A DNA stretch of 64,000 nt. Origin: an uncultured Alphaproteobacteria bacterium (lineage in GTDB: Bacteria; Pseudomonadota; Alphaproteobacteria; Geminicoccales; Geminicoccaceae). Shown in pieces: positions 34,514-43,837 of the stretch. Positions within the stretch are counted from its first letter, which is position 1. Each line of letters begins with the position of its first letter. Both the position numbers and the translations under genes were made by a program. The stretch covers positions 62,001 through 126,000 of the forward strand of contig CALKJU010000040.1 in NCBI GenBank assembly GCA_937995535.1, read 5' to 3'. The notes under the pieces are model-generated. The model saw only the letters and a list, made by a program, of their open reading frames with translations, made no database searches and was not told the DNA's origin.

Positions 34514-35482
34514 ATGTATGCCGTATTGAAGCCGGCGCTCGACAGCGTCGCCAAGCATGCCGTCCGCTTTGCGCTGCTCAAGCCGCTTTTCTGGCTGTCG
34601 ACGGAGGAACGCGTCCGCCGCGAGCGGCGTCTGCGCGGGCGGGAGCAGTGGCGCAAGCTGGCGAAAGCGGACGTCGTGATCGTCTCCTACGGCAAGAGTG
34701 GCCGCACCTGGCTGCGGGTCCTGCTGTCGCGGTTCTACCAGCGGCGGCACGGCCTGCGCGAGCACTCGCTCATCGGGTTCGACAACTTCCATCTGCGCGA
34801 TTCGGCCATCCCGCGCGTGTTCTTCACGCACGACAATTATACGAAAGACTACACGGGCAACGTTGACAACAAGGCGGACTATTACAACAAGAAGGTCGTG
34901 CTCCTGGTGCGCAATCCGGCTGACGTGGCCGTGTCACAATTTCATCAGTGGAAGTTCCGGATGCGTCCGAACAAGAAGACGCTGAACGCCTATCCCGACC
35001 ACGCCGAGGACATGACCGTCCAGGACTTCATGCTCGGCCACGAGGCGGGCCTCCAGCGCGCCATCGACTTCCTCAATCAATGGGCCCGCGAGTTGCCGCG
35101 CCTCCGTGACCTCCTGATCGTGCGCTACGAGGACATGCGCGCCGACCCTGCCGCGACCCTCGGTCGCGTCCTCGACTTCCTCGGGACGCCTGCCACACCG
35201 GCCGAGCTCGACGACGCCGTGACCTACGCCTCGTTCGAGAACATGCGCCAGCTCGAGCAGCGCAACCGGTTCTGGCTGGCCGGCGGGCGGATGAAGCCGC
35301 GCGATCCGAGCAACCCCGAGAGCTTCAAGACCCGGCGCGGCAAGGTCGGGGGCTGGCGGGACTATGTCGACGCGGCGCTCGAGGCCGAGGTCACCCGCCG
35401 GATCGACGCGAACCTGTTGCCGGTGTTCGGTTACACCAGCGGCGAGCGCACGGCCCCTGAGGTCGCCGACGCGGCGGCTTGA
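34514..35482 (+). CDS. sulfotransferase (PAPS-dependent), copy 1
   Basis: 322 residues from the ATG at 34514 (an earlier in-frame ATG at 34436 is less likely). The 5'-phosphosulfate loop is VSYGKSGRTWLRVLLSR at about residue 57, the 3'-phosphate-binding region LLVRNPADVAVSQ at about 130, and the C-terminal PAPS loop RRGKVGGWRDY at about 278. All key motifs of the Sulfotransfer_1 family are present, so it should transfer sulfate from PAPS to a hydroxyl or amine. First gene of a five-gene plus-strand operon with a glycosyltransferase and an acyltransferase, so the acceptor is probably a surface glycolipid. Part of the gene (34830-34940) is AT-richer than its surroundings. Confidence 0.9.
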   Translation: MYAVLKPALDSVAKHAVRFALLKPLFWLSTEERVRRERRLRGREQWRKLAKADVVIVSYGKSGRTWLRVLLSRFYQRRHGLREHSLIGFDNFHLRDSAIPRVFFTHDNYTKDYTGNVDNKADYYNKKVVLLVRNPADVAVSQFHQWKFRMRPNKKTLNAYPDHAEDMTVQDFMLGHEAGLQRAIDFLNQWARELPRLRDLLIVRYEDMRADPAATLGRVLDFLGTPATPAELDDAVTYASFENMRQLEQRNRFWLAGGRMKPRDPSNPESFKTRRGKVGGWRDYVDAALEAEVTRRIDANLLPVFGYTSGERTAPEVADAAA

Positions 35483-35550
35483 GGCGTGCGATCGCCATGG
35501 CCATGTGACCAGCCGATGCCGTTCCCTTCGACAGCCAGTGGACGACCCAA

Positions 35551-36441
35551 GTGAAGCCGACCGTCTTCATCCACACCAACCACAAGCAGCGCATCGGCGC
35601 GCTCGTCTCGGCGTACTCGATGCAGCGCAACAGCCGTCACGCCGACCGGTTCGACGTGCGCATCGTCGACGCCGCCGACTACCCGTGGCTCGCCGCGAAG
35701 GAGGGCCAGATCTATCTGCGCGACGGTCTCAAGCGGGAATGGCTGATGGAGGATCTTCAGTCGTTCACGCCGTTGCGGTTCACGCCGCCGCAGGAGATGG
35801 GGTACCAGGGGCGCGCGGTCGTGGTCGATCCGGACGTGTTCGCGGTCGGCGACGTCTACGAGCTGCTCAGCCGCGACATGGGCGGCAAGGCGATCCTGGC
35901 CAAGCCCCGGGGCGGCGACAAGAAATGGGCGTCGTCGGTGATGCTGCTCGACTGCGCCAGGCTGACGCACTGGCGGCCGGAGCAGGATTTCAACGCCATG
36001 TTCGCCTTCGAGCGCGATTACATGACCTGGATCAGCCTGCGTTACGAGCCGCAGGACGCGATCGGCCCGCTCGAGCCCGAATGGAACGACTTCGACCGGC
36101 TGACCCCGAAGACCAAGCTCCTGCACAACACGAAGCGCTGGACGCAGCCGTGGAAGACGGGACTGCCCGTCGACTTCACGCCGTCGTCCAAGACCCGCAG
36201 CTTCGCGCCGCTCGGCTGGTACCGGCGGCTGCGCGAGTCGGCGCTCGGCCGCTATGGCGGTCTCGGCACCTACAAACGCCATCCCGATCCGCGCCAGGAG
36301 GCATTGTTCTTCGGCCTGCTTCGCGAGTGCGTCGAGAAGGGGATCGTCGGCGAGGACCTCGTGCGCGAAGAGATGGAGCGCAATCACGTCCGCCACGACG
36401 CCTTCGAGGTGATGCGCCGCGCCCAGCCGCTCGCGGCCTGA
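35551..36441 (+). CDS. GT8-like glycosyltransferase
   Basis: 296 residues with a GTG start at 35551. It opens with a strand-helix TVFIHTNHKQRIGALVSAYS, then VRIVDAADYPW and RAVVVDPDVFAVGDVYEL, where the DPD resembles the DxD metal site of GT-A enzymes. A later TKLLHNTKRWTQPWK matches the HxxxxKPW-type region of GT8. Cytoplasmic; sugar donor unknown. It lies between sulfotransferase 1 (68 nt) and the acyltransferase (21 nt), in the same operon. Confidence 0.75.
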   Translation: MKPTVFIHTNHKQRIGALVSAYSMQRNSRHADRFDVRIVDAADYPWLAAKEGQIYLRDGLKREWLMEDLQSFTPLRFTPPQEMGYQGRAVVVDPDVFAVGDVYELLSRDMGGKAILAKPRGGDKKWASSVMLLDCARLTHWRPEQDFNAMFAFERDYMTWISLRYEPQDAIGPLEPEWNDFDRLTPKTKLLHNTKRWTQPWKTGLPVDFTPSSKTRSFAPLGWYRRLRESALGRYGGLGTYKRHPDPRQEALFFGLLRECVEKGIVGEDLVREEMERNHVRHDAFEVMRRAQPLAA

Positions 36442-36462
36442 GCGCACGGCGCGGGGGCGATC

Positions 36463-37473
36463 TTGCCGAAGCTGTTCGTCAGCCCGCGCTGGCGCAAGCG
36501 GATCGACGCCTCGCCGCGCGCGCAGCGCCTGCGCTGGCGCGCCGAGGAAGCGCTGCTCGTGGCATTCTGGGCGGTCTGCGCGCGGCTGACGCCGGAGCGT
36601 GCCGGCTCCTTCGGCCGTTGGCTGCTGGAACGGGTCGGTCCCCGGTTCCACAAGTCCGTCCTGATGCGCCGGACGCTCGAGCTGGCCTTCCCGGAGCGCA
36701 CCCCGGCCGAGATCGCCGCGCTGCTGCGCGCGGTGTGGGGCAACATGGGCACCGTGCTGGCGGAGTACCCGCACCTCGCCACGATCTGCCGCCCCGGCAG
36801 CGGCCACCTCGAGGTCCGTGCGGACGGCCCGCTCGAGCTGCTGCGCGCGACCGGCCGGCCGCCGGTGTTCGTGGGCGGGCATCTGGGCAGCTGGGAGGTC
36901 GGCCCGGCCGGGCCGGTGTCGCTGGGCATCCCGATCGCGGTCGTCTACCAGCCGCTCGAGAACCCCTATCTCGACGGTCGCCTGCGCGCGCTGCGCGAGG
37001 GCATCGGCTGCACGCTGCTGCCGCGCGACAGCAGCGCACGCGAGCTGCTGCGGGCTGCCAAGGAAGGCCGTGCCCTCGGGCTGATCGTCGATCATCGTGA
37101 CGACGACGGCGTTCCTCTGCCGTTCTTCGGCCACGACAAGCTGACGACCCTGGCGCCCGCGCGGATGGCGTTGCGGCTCGGCGCGCCGCTGTTCGCGGCA
37201 CGGGTCGAGCGCCTCGGCCCGGCGCGCTACCGCCTGTCGGCGCAGGGTCCGATCCTGCCCGACCGCCGCGACGCGGCACCGGAGCAGCAGGCCGAGCAGA
37301 TGATGCGCAAGGTGAACGCGCTCTTCGAGCAATGGATCCGCGAGCGCCCCGGCGAGTGGCTGTGCACCAAGCGGCCCTGGGACAAGGAACTGTACGGCAA
37401 GCGGCCGGGGCGCGCCGCCGCGCCGAAGAATGCAGCCACGGCGAGGAAGAGGACGAGCGATGTGGCAGCCTAG
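36463..37473 (+). CDS. LpxL/HtrB-type lipid A acyltransferase family protein
   Basis: 336 residues with a TTG start at 36463. The family's HX4D/E catalytic motif is GGHLGSWE at about residue 144; LIVDHRDDDGVPLPFFG and APARMALRLGAPL follow as in LpxL/LpxM. The C-terminal ERPGEWLCTKRPWDKELY matches the family's PEQWLWxHRRW element. The N-terminal single helix (about 25-45) would hold it to the inner membrane. In this operon it may acylate a lipid A or a sulfated glycolipid precursor. The next gene overlaps it by 14 nt. Confidence 0.85.
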   Translation: MPKLFVSPRWRKRIDASPRAQRLRWRAEEALLVAFWAVCARLTPERAGSFGRWLLERVGPRFHKSVLMRRTLELAFPERTPAEIAALLRAVWGNMGTVLAEYPHLATICRPGSGHLEVRADGPLELLRATGRPPVFVGGHLGSWEVGPAGPVSLGIPIAVVYQPLENPYLDGRLRALREGIGCTLLPRDSSARELLRAAKEGRALGLIVDHRDDDGVPLPFFGHDKLTTLAPARMALRLGAPLFAARVERLGPARYRLSAQGPILPDRRDAAPEQQAEQMMRKVNALFEQWIRERPGEWLCTKRPWDKELYGKRPGRAAAPKNAATARKRTSDVAA

Positions 37474-38401
37474 CGACGGCGCGAAGAAGATGGCCGTGCT
37501 GGCCGTCACGGGCGCGCTGCCGGCGGCGAGCCGGATCGCCGCGCGCAAGCGCCTGCTCGCGGCGCTGGAAGTCGAGAAGGCGCGGCGCACGGACCTGCTG
37601 ATCATCGGCCACCCGAAGAGCGGCAACACCTGGCTGCGGGTGATGCTGTCGCGGCTCTATGGCTTCCGCCACGGCCTGCCGGCCCACCTCGTCGTCACCT
37701 CGGACGAGCTGCATCGCCGCAACCCGGCGATCCCCCGGATCACCGCCACCAATGGCTGGTATTCCTACGAAGGCGCGGTCGGCGCCCTGCTCGAGGTCGG
37801 CGCGCCACCCGATCCGGTGCGCGACAAGCCGATCGTGTTCCTGCCGCGCAACCCGCTCGACATCGCCGTATCCTGGTACCTGCAGGTGACACGCCGCCAG
37901 TCGCAGGCGAAGTTCGAGCTGATCAATGCCGAGCTCGACCGGCCGATCGACCGCCGCAGCATCGACCGCTGGACCTTCGTCCGCTCGAGCGCGATCGGCG
38001 TCGCGTCGCTCTGCGACTTCCTCAACACCTGGCAGCGGCGCGTCGCGGCCCTGCCGAATGCGATCACGGTCCGCTACGAGGACCTGCGCGCCGATCCGGC
38101 GAGCGAGCTGGCTCGCATCGGCCGGCTGATCGGCGGGAGCTTCACCGAGGAGGAGATCGCCGAGGCGGTGCGTTTCGGCGCCTTCGACAACCTCAAGCAG
38201 CTCGAGCAGGCCGGCTTCTTCAAGCAGAAGGGACTGCGCCCGGGGATCAAGGGCGATCCGCAGAGCGCCAAGGTGCGCCGCGCCAAGGTCGGCGGCTGGC
38301 GGGACGACTTCGAGCCCGCCCAGGCGGACGAGCTGGAGGCGCTGGTGCGCGCCCGGCTCGATCCGGCGCTCGGCTACACCGAGCCGGCGCGCGCCGCCTG
38401 A
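37460..38401 (+). CDS. sulfotransferase (PAPS-dependent), copy 2
   Basis: 313 residues from the ATG at 37460, preceded by GAGGA and overlapping the acyltransferase by 14 nt. The 5'-phosphosulfate loop is IIGHPKSGNTWLRVMLSR at about residue 48, the 3'-phosphate region FLPRNPLDIAVSW at about 130, and the C-terminal loop RRAKVGGWRDDF at about 274. The motif set is complete. It is clearly diverged from copies 1 and 3 outside the motifs, so it probably has a different acceptor. Same operon. Confidence 0.9.
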   Translation: MWQPSDGAKKMAVLAVTGALPAASRIAARKRLLAALEVEKARRTDLLIIGHPKSGNTWLRVMLSRLYGFRHGLPAHLVVTSDELHRRNPAIPRITATNGWYSYEGAVGALLEVGAPPDPVRDKPIVFLPRNPLDIAVSWYLQVTRRQSQAKFELINAELDRPIDRRSIDRWTFVRSSAIGVASLCDFLNTWQRRVAALPNAITVRYEDLRADPASELARIGRLIGGSFTEEEIAEAVRFGAFDNLKQLEQAGFFKQKGLRPGIKGDPQSAKVRRAKVGGWRDDFEPAQADELEALVRARLDPALGYTEPARAA

Positions 38402-38408
38402 GGCGCCC

Positions 38409-39524
38409 TTGCTGCCACGTGTCTGGCTCCTCCTCGCCGACAAGGCGGGCGACAACGCGCAGGTCGAGACGCTCGCCCGCGCCCTGACCGAGCGGCTCGG
38501 CTGGGCCTGCGAGCGCAAACACCTCGTCGTGCGCCCCGAGTGGCGCGTCGCCAAGCCCAAGGTCGGGGTGCGCGTCGACCATGTCGACCTCACCGCGTCG
38601 GATCCGCTGCGACCGCCCTGGCCCGAGGTCCTGATCACGATCGGCCGGCGCCCGTCGAGCGTGGCGCTGTGGATCCGCGAGCAGTCGGCCGGCCGGACAC
38701 GCATCGTCCTGGTCGGCAAGCCGTCGAGTCCGGTCGAGTGGTACGACTTGGTCGTCACCAGCGCCGAGAACCGGCTGCCGGCCTTGCCCAACGTGACGAC
38801 CATCGACCTGCCGCTGATGAGCGTCGACCCGGCGGCGGTGGCCGACGCCGCCGCGGCGTGGGCGTCGCGGCTCGCCGGGCTGCCGCGCCCGATCGTCGCC
38901 CTGCTCGTCGGTGGCCCGACGGGACCGTTCGTCTACGACCACCGGGCCGTCGGTCTGCTGATCGAGCAAGCCCGCGCGACACTGGAGCGCGCCGGCACGC
39001 CGTGGCTGCTCACCAGCCGCCGCACGCCCGCCACGGTCGTCGACCAACTCGCAGCTCAGGCGCCGCAGGGCATGCGGCTGACCCGCTGGCGGGCCGACCT
39101 GCCGGCGGAGGAGAACCCGTACCGCGCGCTCCTCGGCGCGGCCGACGGCTTCGTGGTCACCTGCGACAGCATCTCGATGATGGTCGAGGTGGCGCGGCTC
39201 GGGCGGCCGCTGCAGATCCTGCGCCTGCCGACGAGCCGGCTCGGCGCGCTCGATCTGCTGCGCCGCCGCTTGGCCGACCGCGTCTTCGCCGGCGGTGCCG
39301 ACGGCCGGTTGCCGGCTCTGCTTTATCGGCTCGGGCTGGTCACGCAGACCCGGGCGTTCGATGCGTTCTACGACGATCTCGAACGCCGCGGGCTGGCCCA
39401 GCCGCTGGGCGCGCCGTTCCGTGCGCCGGCGGCCGCAGTGCGCGACGATCTGGGTCCGGTCGTCGAGCGGATCGCCGCGCTCGCTCAGGCCGCGCCGTTG
39501 CCCGCAGCGGGTCGCGCCGCATAG
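38409..39524 (+). CDS. ELM1/DUF1022 family protein (glycosyltransferase-like)
   Basis: 371 residues with a TTG start 7 nt after sulfotransferase 2. It starts VWLLLADKAGDNAQVETLA and continues with ITIGRRPSSVAL, IVALLVGGPTGPF and FVVTCDSISMMVEVARLG, the signature order of the family named after plant mitochondrial fission protein ELM1 and widespread in Alphaproteobacteria. The fold is GT-B-like. In bacteria the family often sits with LPS and lauroyl-acyltransferase genes, as here. The last 40 nt overlap the convergent sulfotransferase 3 gene. Confidence 0.85.
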   Translation: MLPRVWLLLADKAGDNAQVETLARALTERLGWACERKHLVVRPEWRVAKPKVGVRVDHVDLTASDPLRPPWPEVLITIGRRPSSVALWIREQSAGRTRIVLVGKPSSPVEWYDLVVTSAENRLPALPNVTTIDLPLMSVDPAAVADAAAAWASRLAGLPRPIVALLVGGPTGPFVYDHRAVGLLIEQARATLERAGTPWLLTSRRTPATVVDQLAAQAPQGMRLTRWRADLPAEENPYRALLGAADGFVVTCDSISMMVEVARLGRPLQILRLPTSRLGALDLLRRRLADRVFAGGADGRLPALLYRLGLVTQTRAFDAFYDDLERRGLAQPLGAPFRAPAAAVRDDLGPVVERIAALAQAAPLPAAGRAA

Positions 39525-40417
39525 CCGAACAGCGGCGGCGGATGCTCGGCGACGAGCCGCTCCAGCTCGGCCAACTGGCCGGCATCGAAATAGTCCGTGA
39601 ATCCCCCGACCTTGGCGCGGCGGGTCTTGTAGGAGGCCGGGTTGCCGGGCTGGCCCGGCACGAGCCGCGAGCCGGCCAGCTTGAACGCGCTCGCCTCCTC
39701 CAGCTTGCGCATGTTCTCGAGCGACGCGTAAGCGACCGCGTCCGCGAGCTGCGCCTCGCTCGCCGGCGTGCCGACGAAGCTCAAGATCCGTCCGAGCTCG
39801 CGCACCGGATCGGCGCGCATCTGCTCGTAGTGCACGACGATGGCGTCGGACACCCGCGCGATCTCGCGCTCCCAGATCGCCAGCCAGTCGACCACGGCCG
39901 GCAACCCGATCTCCCGGTCGCGGACGAAGTCGAAGATCGGCAGCTCACGGCTGCTGTCCGGATAGCGGTTGAGCCATTTCTTGTGCGGATGCATCCGGTA
40001 GCGCCATTGGAAGTATTGCGAGACGGCGATGTCGCGCGGATCACGCACGAGCAACACCACCCGGCGGTCGTAGAACGGCGCGCGCGTCACGAAGTCCGCG
40101 GTGTAGTCTCGCAGATAGTTGCCGTGCGTGAAGAGGATCGCCGGGAGGCGGGGATCGCGTCGCTTGAAATTGTCGAAGCCCAGCATCTCCGTCGCCGGCA
40201 TGCCGTGCGCCATGTGATAGACTCGCGACAGCATCACGCGCAGCCAGGTACGGCCGCTCTTGGCGTAGGAGACGATCGCCGCGTCGCAGCGGCGCAGCGC
40301 GTTGAGCTCGATCCAGCCGCGCAGCCAGCGCTCGGCGAGGCGGCGCCGTTCATCCCCCAGCACGGCCAGGGGCAAGGCGGCGGTGTAGACCCCCACCGCG
40401 GTGACGAGAGCACGCAT
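39485..40417 (-). CDS. sulfotransferase (PAPS-dependent), copy 3
   Basis: 310 residues from the ATG at 40417. The 5'-phosphosulfate loop is VSYAKSGRTWLRVMLSR, the 3'-phosphate region LLVRDPRDIAVSQYF, and the C-terminal loop RRAKVGGFTDYF. It is very close to copy 1 (shared FDNFxxRD, FTHGNY/FTHDNY and WRYRMHPHKK-like stretches), so it looks like a duplication. It is in the opposite orientation to the operon and its 3' end overlaps ELM1 by 40 nt. It has its own upstream region shared with the 2OG oxygenase gene. Confidence 0.9.
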   Translation of the reverse strand: MRALVTAVGVYTAALPLAVLGDERRRLAERWLRGWIELNALRRCDAAIVSYAKSGRTWLRVMLSRVYHMAHGMPATEMLGFDNFKRRDPRLPAILFTHGNYLRDYTADFVTRAPFYDRRVVLLVRDPRDIAVSQYFQWRYRMHPHKKWLNRYPDSSRELPIFDFVRDREIGLPAVVDWLAIWEREIARVSDAIVVHYEQMRADPVRELGRILSFVGTPASEAQLADAVAYASLENMRKLEEASAFKLAGSRLVPGQPGNPASYKTRRAKVGGFTDYFDAGQLAELERLVAEHPPPLFGYAARPAAGNGAA

Positions 40418-40544
40418 CAGGTTGCCAAAAAACGTTGCGTGTGACGCCGAGGCGCTTGCAGAACCGGGGCGAGTTACCCGAAGACGAGGGCACGACGCAA
40501 CCGGATGTGGCAACAACCGGCCCTTTGTGTCGAACGAGTCGCGG

Positions 40545-40573
40545 TTGGCGACCACCCGGCGGGCGACTACATA
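40545..40573 (+). promoter_or_regulatory. candidate sigma-70 promoter for the 2OG oxygenase gene
   Basis: TTGGCG at 40545-40550 and TACATA at 40568-40573, separated by 17 nt, with the start codon 50 nt downstream of the -10. The match to consensus is partial (4/6 and 3/6). It is the best candidate in the 206-base divergent region; the rest of that region shows nothing else I can name. Confidence 0.3.
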
Positions 40574-40622
40574 GCGAGGACGCGCGTTGCCGCCCCGGGG
40601 CGGCCGATCGGGAGTAGGATGG

Positions 40623-41288
40623 ATGGTGACGGCTGCGGCCCGGGTCCATGAGCCCGCTGAGGTTGGGCGTGTGATCGACCTCGACCGCTTGGCGGCGACC
40701 GGCGTCGCACGCGATCCCTTCATGTACGTCGTCGTGCCCGACTTCATCCGTCCCGAACGTCTCGACCAGGTGCTCGACGACTTCCCGGCGATCGACGGTC
40801 CGAGCAACTACACGCCTGATCAGCTCAGCTACGGCCCGGCGTTCGGCGCCCTGCTGGCCGAGCTCACCAGCGACGCCACGCGCGACGCCTTCGCCCGCGC
40901 CTTCGACATCGACCTGACCGGCGCCGAGCCCTCGATCGGCATCCGCGGCTACAGCGAGGCCACCGACGGCAACATCCATACCGACCACCGCAGCAAGGTC
41001 GTGACCGTCCTGGTCTACTTCAACCGCGAGTGGCCGCACGAAGGCGGCCGGCTGCGGATGATGCGCAGCAGGTCGGACATGGAGGACTATGCCGCGGAGG
41101 TGGCACCGCTGGCCGGCACGATGCTCGCCTTCAGGCGCAGCGACGACAGCTTCCACGGCCACAAGCCGCACGTCGGCGAGCGCAAGATGCTGCAGATGAG
41201 CTACACGCGGCCGACTTCCGTGTGGCGGCTGGAGAAGCGGCTGAGCGTGCTGACCAAGCCGGTCCGGCGCCTGCTCAACATGAGCTGA
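40623..41288 (+). CDS. 2-oxoglutarate/Fe(II)-dependent oxygenase family protein
   Basis: 221 residues from the ATG at 40623, with GGAG 8 nt upstream. The double-stranded beta-helix iron motif is present: HTDHRSK (HxD) at about residue 118, the distal His in FHGHKPHVGER at about 175-185, with the Arg that binds 2-oxoglutarate next to it. GGRLRMM and MLAFRRSDDSFHG fit the 2OG-FeII_Oxy_3/prolyl-hydroxylase-like class. Cytoplasmic. It is next to sulfotransferase and glycan genes, so hydroxylation of a lipid or sugar precursor is possible. Substrate not known. Confidence 0.82.
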   Translation: MVTAAARVHEPAEVGRVIDLDRLAATGVARDPFMYVVVPDFIRPERLDQVLDDFPAIDGPSNYTPDQLSYGPAFGALLAELTSDATRDAFARAFDIDLTGAEPSIGIRGYSEATDGNIHTDHRSKVVTVLVYFNREWPHEGGRLRMMRSRSDMEDYAAEVAPLAGTMLAFRRSDDSFHGHKPHVGERKMLQMSYTRPTSVWRLEKRLSVLTKPVRRLLNMS

Positions 41289-41300
41289 GGCGCGCGGGCG

Positions 41301-42218
41301 TCAGCCGGCCCGCGCGCCGCTCGCCCGGATCTGCGTGCCGATGCCGTGCTCGGTGAACAGCTCGAGCAGGATCGCGTGGGGTACGCGCCCGTCGAGGATC
41401 GTCGCCGCTTCGACCCCCTGCTCGACCGCGGCGAGGCAGGTCTCGACCTTGGGGATCATGCCGCCGGCGATGGTGCCGTCGGCGATCAGGCCGCGCGCCT
41501 GCTCCACGCTCAGCCAGGGCAGCAGCTTGCGGTCGCGGTCAAGCACGCCGACGACGTCGGTGAGCATCAGCAGCCGCTTCGCGCCGATCGCCGCCGCGAC
41601 CGCGCCCGCCGCGGTATCGGCGTTGATATTGTAGGTCTGCCCGTCGGCGCCGGCACCGACCGGCGCGACCACGGGCACGATCCCGGAGCCGGCCAGCACG
41701 TCGAGGATGGCGCGGTCGACCCGCACCGGCTCGCCGACGAAGCCCAGATCCACGACCTGCTCGATGTTGCTCGTCGGGTCGCGCTTGGTGCGGGTCAGCC
41801 GCCGCGCCTCGATCAGCCGCGCATCCTTGCCCGAGATGCCGACCGCACGGCCGCCGGCCGCCTGGATGGCGCCGACGATCTCCTTGTTGATCTTCCCGGC
41901 GAGCACCATCTCGACGACCTCGACCGTGGCGGCGTCGGTCACGCGCAGCCCGTCGACGAACTCGCTCTTGATCGCGAGGCGGTCGAGCATGGACTTGATC
42001 TGCGGCCCGCCACCGTGGACGACGACCACGTCGATGCCGACCTGCTCGAGCAGCACGATGTCGCGGGCGAACTCGCGGGCGAGATGCTCCTCGCCCATGG
42101 CGTGCCCGCCATATTTGACGACGAAGGTCGCCCCGGCGTGGCGCTGGATGAACGGCAGCGCCTCGACCAGCGTGCGGGCGATGCGGTGCACGTCCTGCTC
42201 CGGGCGGATCTCGCTCAT
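41301..42218 (-). CDS. argB: acetylglutamate kinase
   Basis: 305 residues. It phosphorylates N-acetylglutamate in arginine synthesis, in the cytoplasm. Family signatures: [10 protein letters not shown] (phosphate-binding Lys and Gly) near residue 33, [10 protein letters not shown] near 65, [26 protein letters not shown] and [23 protein letters not shown]. The length is typical. The ATG at 42218 overlaps the engB stop by 4 nt (ATGA), so the two are coupled. engB-argB adjacency is common in Alphaproteobacteria. Confidence 0.97.
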   Translation of the reverse strand: MSEIRPEQDVHRIARTLVEALPFIQRHAGATFVVKYGGHAMGEEHLAREFARDIVLLEQVGIDVVVVHGGGPQIKSMLDRLAIKSEFVDGLRVTDAATVEVVEMVLAGKINKEIVGAIQAAGGRAVGISGKDARLIEARRLTRTKRDPTSNIEQVVDLGFVGEPVRVDRAILDVLAGSGIVPVVAPVGAGADGQTYNINADTAAGAVAAAIGAKRLLMLTDVVGVLDRDRKLLPWLSVEQARGLIADGTIAGGMIPKVETCLAAVEQGVEAATILDGRVPHAILLELFTEHGIGTQIRASGARAG

Positions 42219-42859
42219 GCCCCCTTCCCCGCGGTCGCGGCGAGGAGCGCCAGCTCCGCCCGCAGCGCGTCGATCCCATCGCGCGTGCGCGCGCTCGTGA
42301 CAAGCGGCTCCGGCAGCGCCCCCGCCGCGCGCCGCAGCCGGGTGCTCAGCTCGAGACCGAGATCGGCGAGATCGCCCTTGCGGACCAGGTCCGCCTTGGT
42401 GAGGACGACGCGGAACGGCACCGCCGCCTCGCCGAGCATCGCCATCACCGCTTCGTCGGTGGCCTTGAGCCCGTGGCGCGCGTCGACCAGGACGAGCGCC
42501 CGGGCGAGGTTCGGCCGGCCGCGCAGGTAGGCGAAGATCAGCGCCTGCCAGCTCGCGACCAGCTTCTTCGGCGCCTGGGCGTAGCCGTAGCCGGGCAGGT
42601 CGACGAGCCGCAGCCGCCCGTCGAGGACGAAGAAGTTGAGCTGCTGGGTGCGTCCGGGCGTGTTCGAGGTCCGCGCCAGCTCGCCCTGGCCGACCAGCGC
42701 GTTGATCAGGCTGGACTTGCCGACGTTGGAGCGGCCGGCGAAGGCGACCTCCGGCAGGTCGGCGGCGGGCAGTTGGTCGAGCGCGGCCACGCCGAGCAAG
42801 AAGCGGGCCGGCCTCGCGAACAGGAGACGGGCGTCCTCGTCGAGGATGGGGTCGACCAT
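42215..42859 (-). CDS. engB: ribosome-biogenesis GTPase EngB/YsxC
   Basis: 214 residues from the ATG at 42859. An ORF extension upstream has no support. GTPase motifs: G1 GRSNVGKS, G2 NTPGRTQ, G3 DLPGYGYA, G4 TKADLV, and [10 protein letters not shown] near G5. It is needed for 50S ribosomal subunit assembly in homologues. Its stop overlaps argB. The opposite-strand MipA-like gene starts 190 nt upstream. Confidence 0.96.
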   Translation of the reverse strand: MVDPILDEDARLLFARPARFLLGVAALDQLPAADLPEVAFAGRSNVGKSSLINALVGQGELARTSNTPGRTQQLNFFVLDGRLRLVDLPGYGYAQAPKKLVASWQALIFAYLRGRPNLARALVLVDARHGLKATDEAVMAMLGEAAVPFRVVLTKADLVRKGDLADLGLELSTRLRRAAGALPEPLVTSARTRDGIDALRAELALLAATAGKGA

Positions 42860-43049
42860 GGCCAGCGGGCTGTGGAGCCCGCCGCCGCGCGCGTCAACCG
42901 TGCACCTGTCGCGTCTCGGGACGCCGTTACCCCTGCGACGAGACGTTCGCCCCGCCGCTGGCCGCTGCAGAGGGCGCTGTTGCCGCCGGCACACAGCACG
43001 GCCCGGGCGACACGTCCATATACGGAGCGTCAGGTTCGAGGATACGAGC

Positions 43050-43832
43050 ATGAGATCCGGCCTTCCCGCAGCCGCGCTGGCGGCGTTCGCTACCGCGGTG
43101 ACGTTCGCCAGCGCCCGCGCGGTCGACGTGACCGTCGGCCTTGGCGCGGCCTATGCGCCCGACTACGAGGGCTCCGAGGACTATCAGGCGTTGCCGTTGT
43201 GGAACCTGCGTCTCGGCGATCTGTACGGCGAGGAGACCTTCGTGCAGATCATCGGCACGACCCTGAACTCCAATCTGCTGCCGAACGAGCACTGGCGGCT
43301 GGGCGTGGCCGGCCTCTACCGCTCCGACTATGACGACGTCGACAACAACCGGGTCGAGGACATCAAGAGCACCGACGAGGCGCTGCTGCTCGGGCCGACG
43401 CTCGGCTACGACTTCGTGGCCGGCGTCGCCCGCGACTTCGCCGTCGAGGTGGATGCGCTCTACGACGTCGCCAACGGCAACGGCGGGGTGGTGACACCAC
43501 GGCTGCGTGGCAAGACCGAGCTGGCGCCGGGCCTGGTCGGCGAGGCGAGGCTGTCGGCGACCTGGGCGAGCGGCGACTACATCGGGAACTTCTTCTCGAT
43601 CAACAGCGCCGACGCGGCCCGCTCCGGCCTCGACCGCTACGACGCCGACGAGGGCATCAAGGACGTCACCATCGGCGGTGGCCTGACCTACCGCTTCACC
43701 GAGCGCTGGTCGCTCACCGGGATCGCCGCCTACAGCCGCCTGCTCGGCGACGCCGCCGACAGCCCGATCGTCGACGACGAAGGGGACGAGAACCAGTTCG
43801 CCGCCGGCGCGTTGATCAACTATCGCTTCTGA
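43050..43832 (+). CDS. MipA/OmpV-family outer-membrane protein
   Basis: 260 residues from the ATG at 43050, preceded by GAGG. Signal peptide 1-24. The mature part begins with DVTVGLGAAYAPDYEGSEDY, typical of MipA/OmpV, and continues with alternating beta strands to a C-terminal Phe (INYRF), the outer-membrane barrel signal. Role: outer-membrane scaffold or channel; MipA itself interacts with murein enzymes, but most family members are uncharacterised. It stands alone between divergent engB and convergent aminotransferase (5 nt). Confidence 0.88.
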   Translation: MRSGLPAAALAAFATAVTFASARAVDVTVGLGAAYAPDYEGSEDYQALPLWNLRLGDLYGEETFVQIIGTTLNSNLLPNEHWRLGVAGLYRSDYDDVDNNRVEDIKSTDEALLLGPTLGYDFVAGVARDFAVEVDALYDVANGNGGVVTPRLRGKTELAPGLVGEARLSATWASGDYIGNFFSINSADAARSGLDRYDADEGIKDVTIGGGLTYRFTERWSLTGIAAYSRLLGDAADSPIVDDEGDENQFAAGALINYRF

Positions 43833-43837
43833 GCCAC

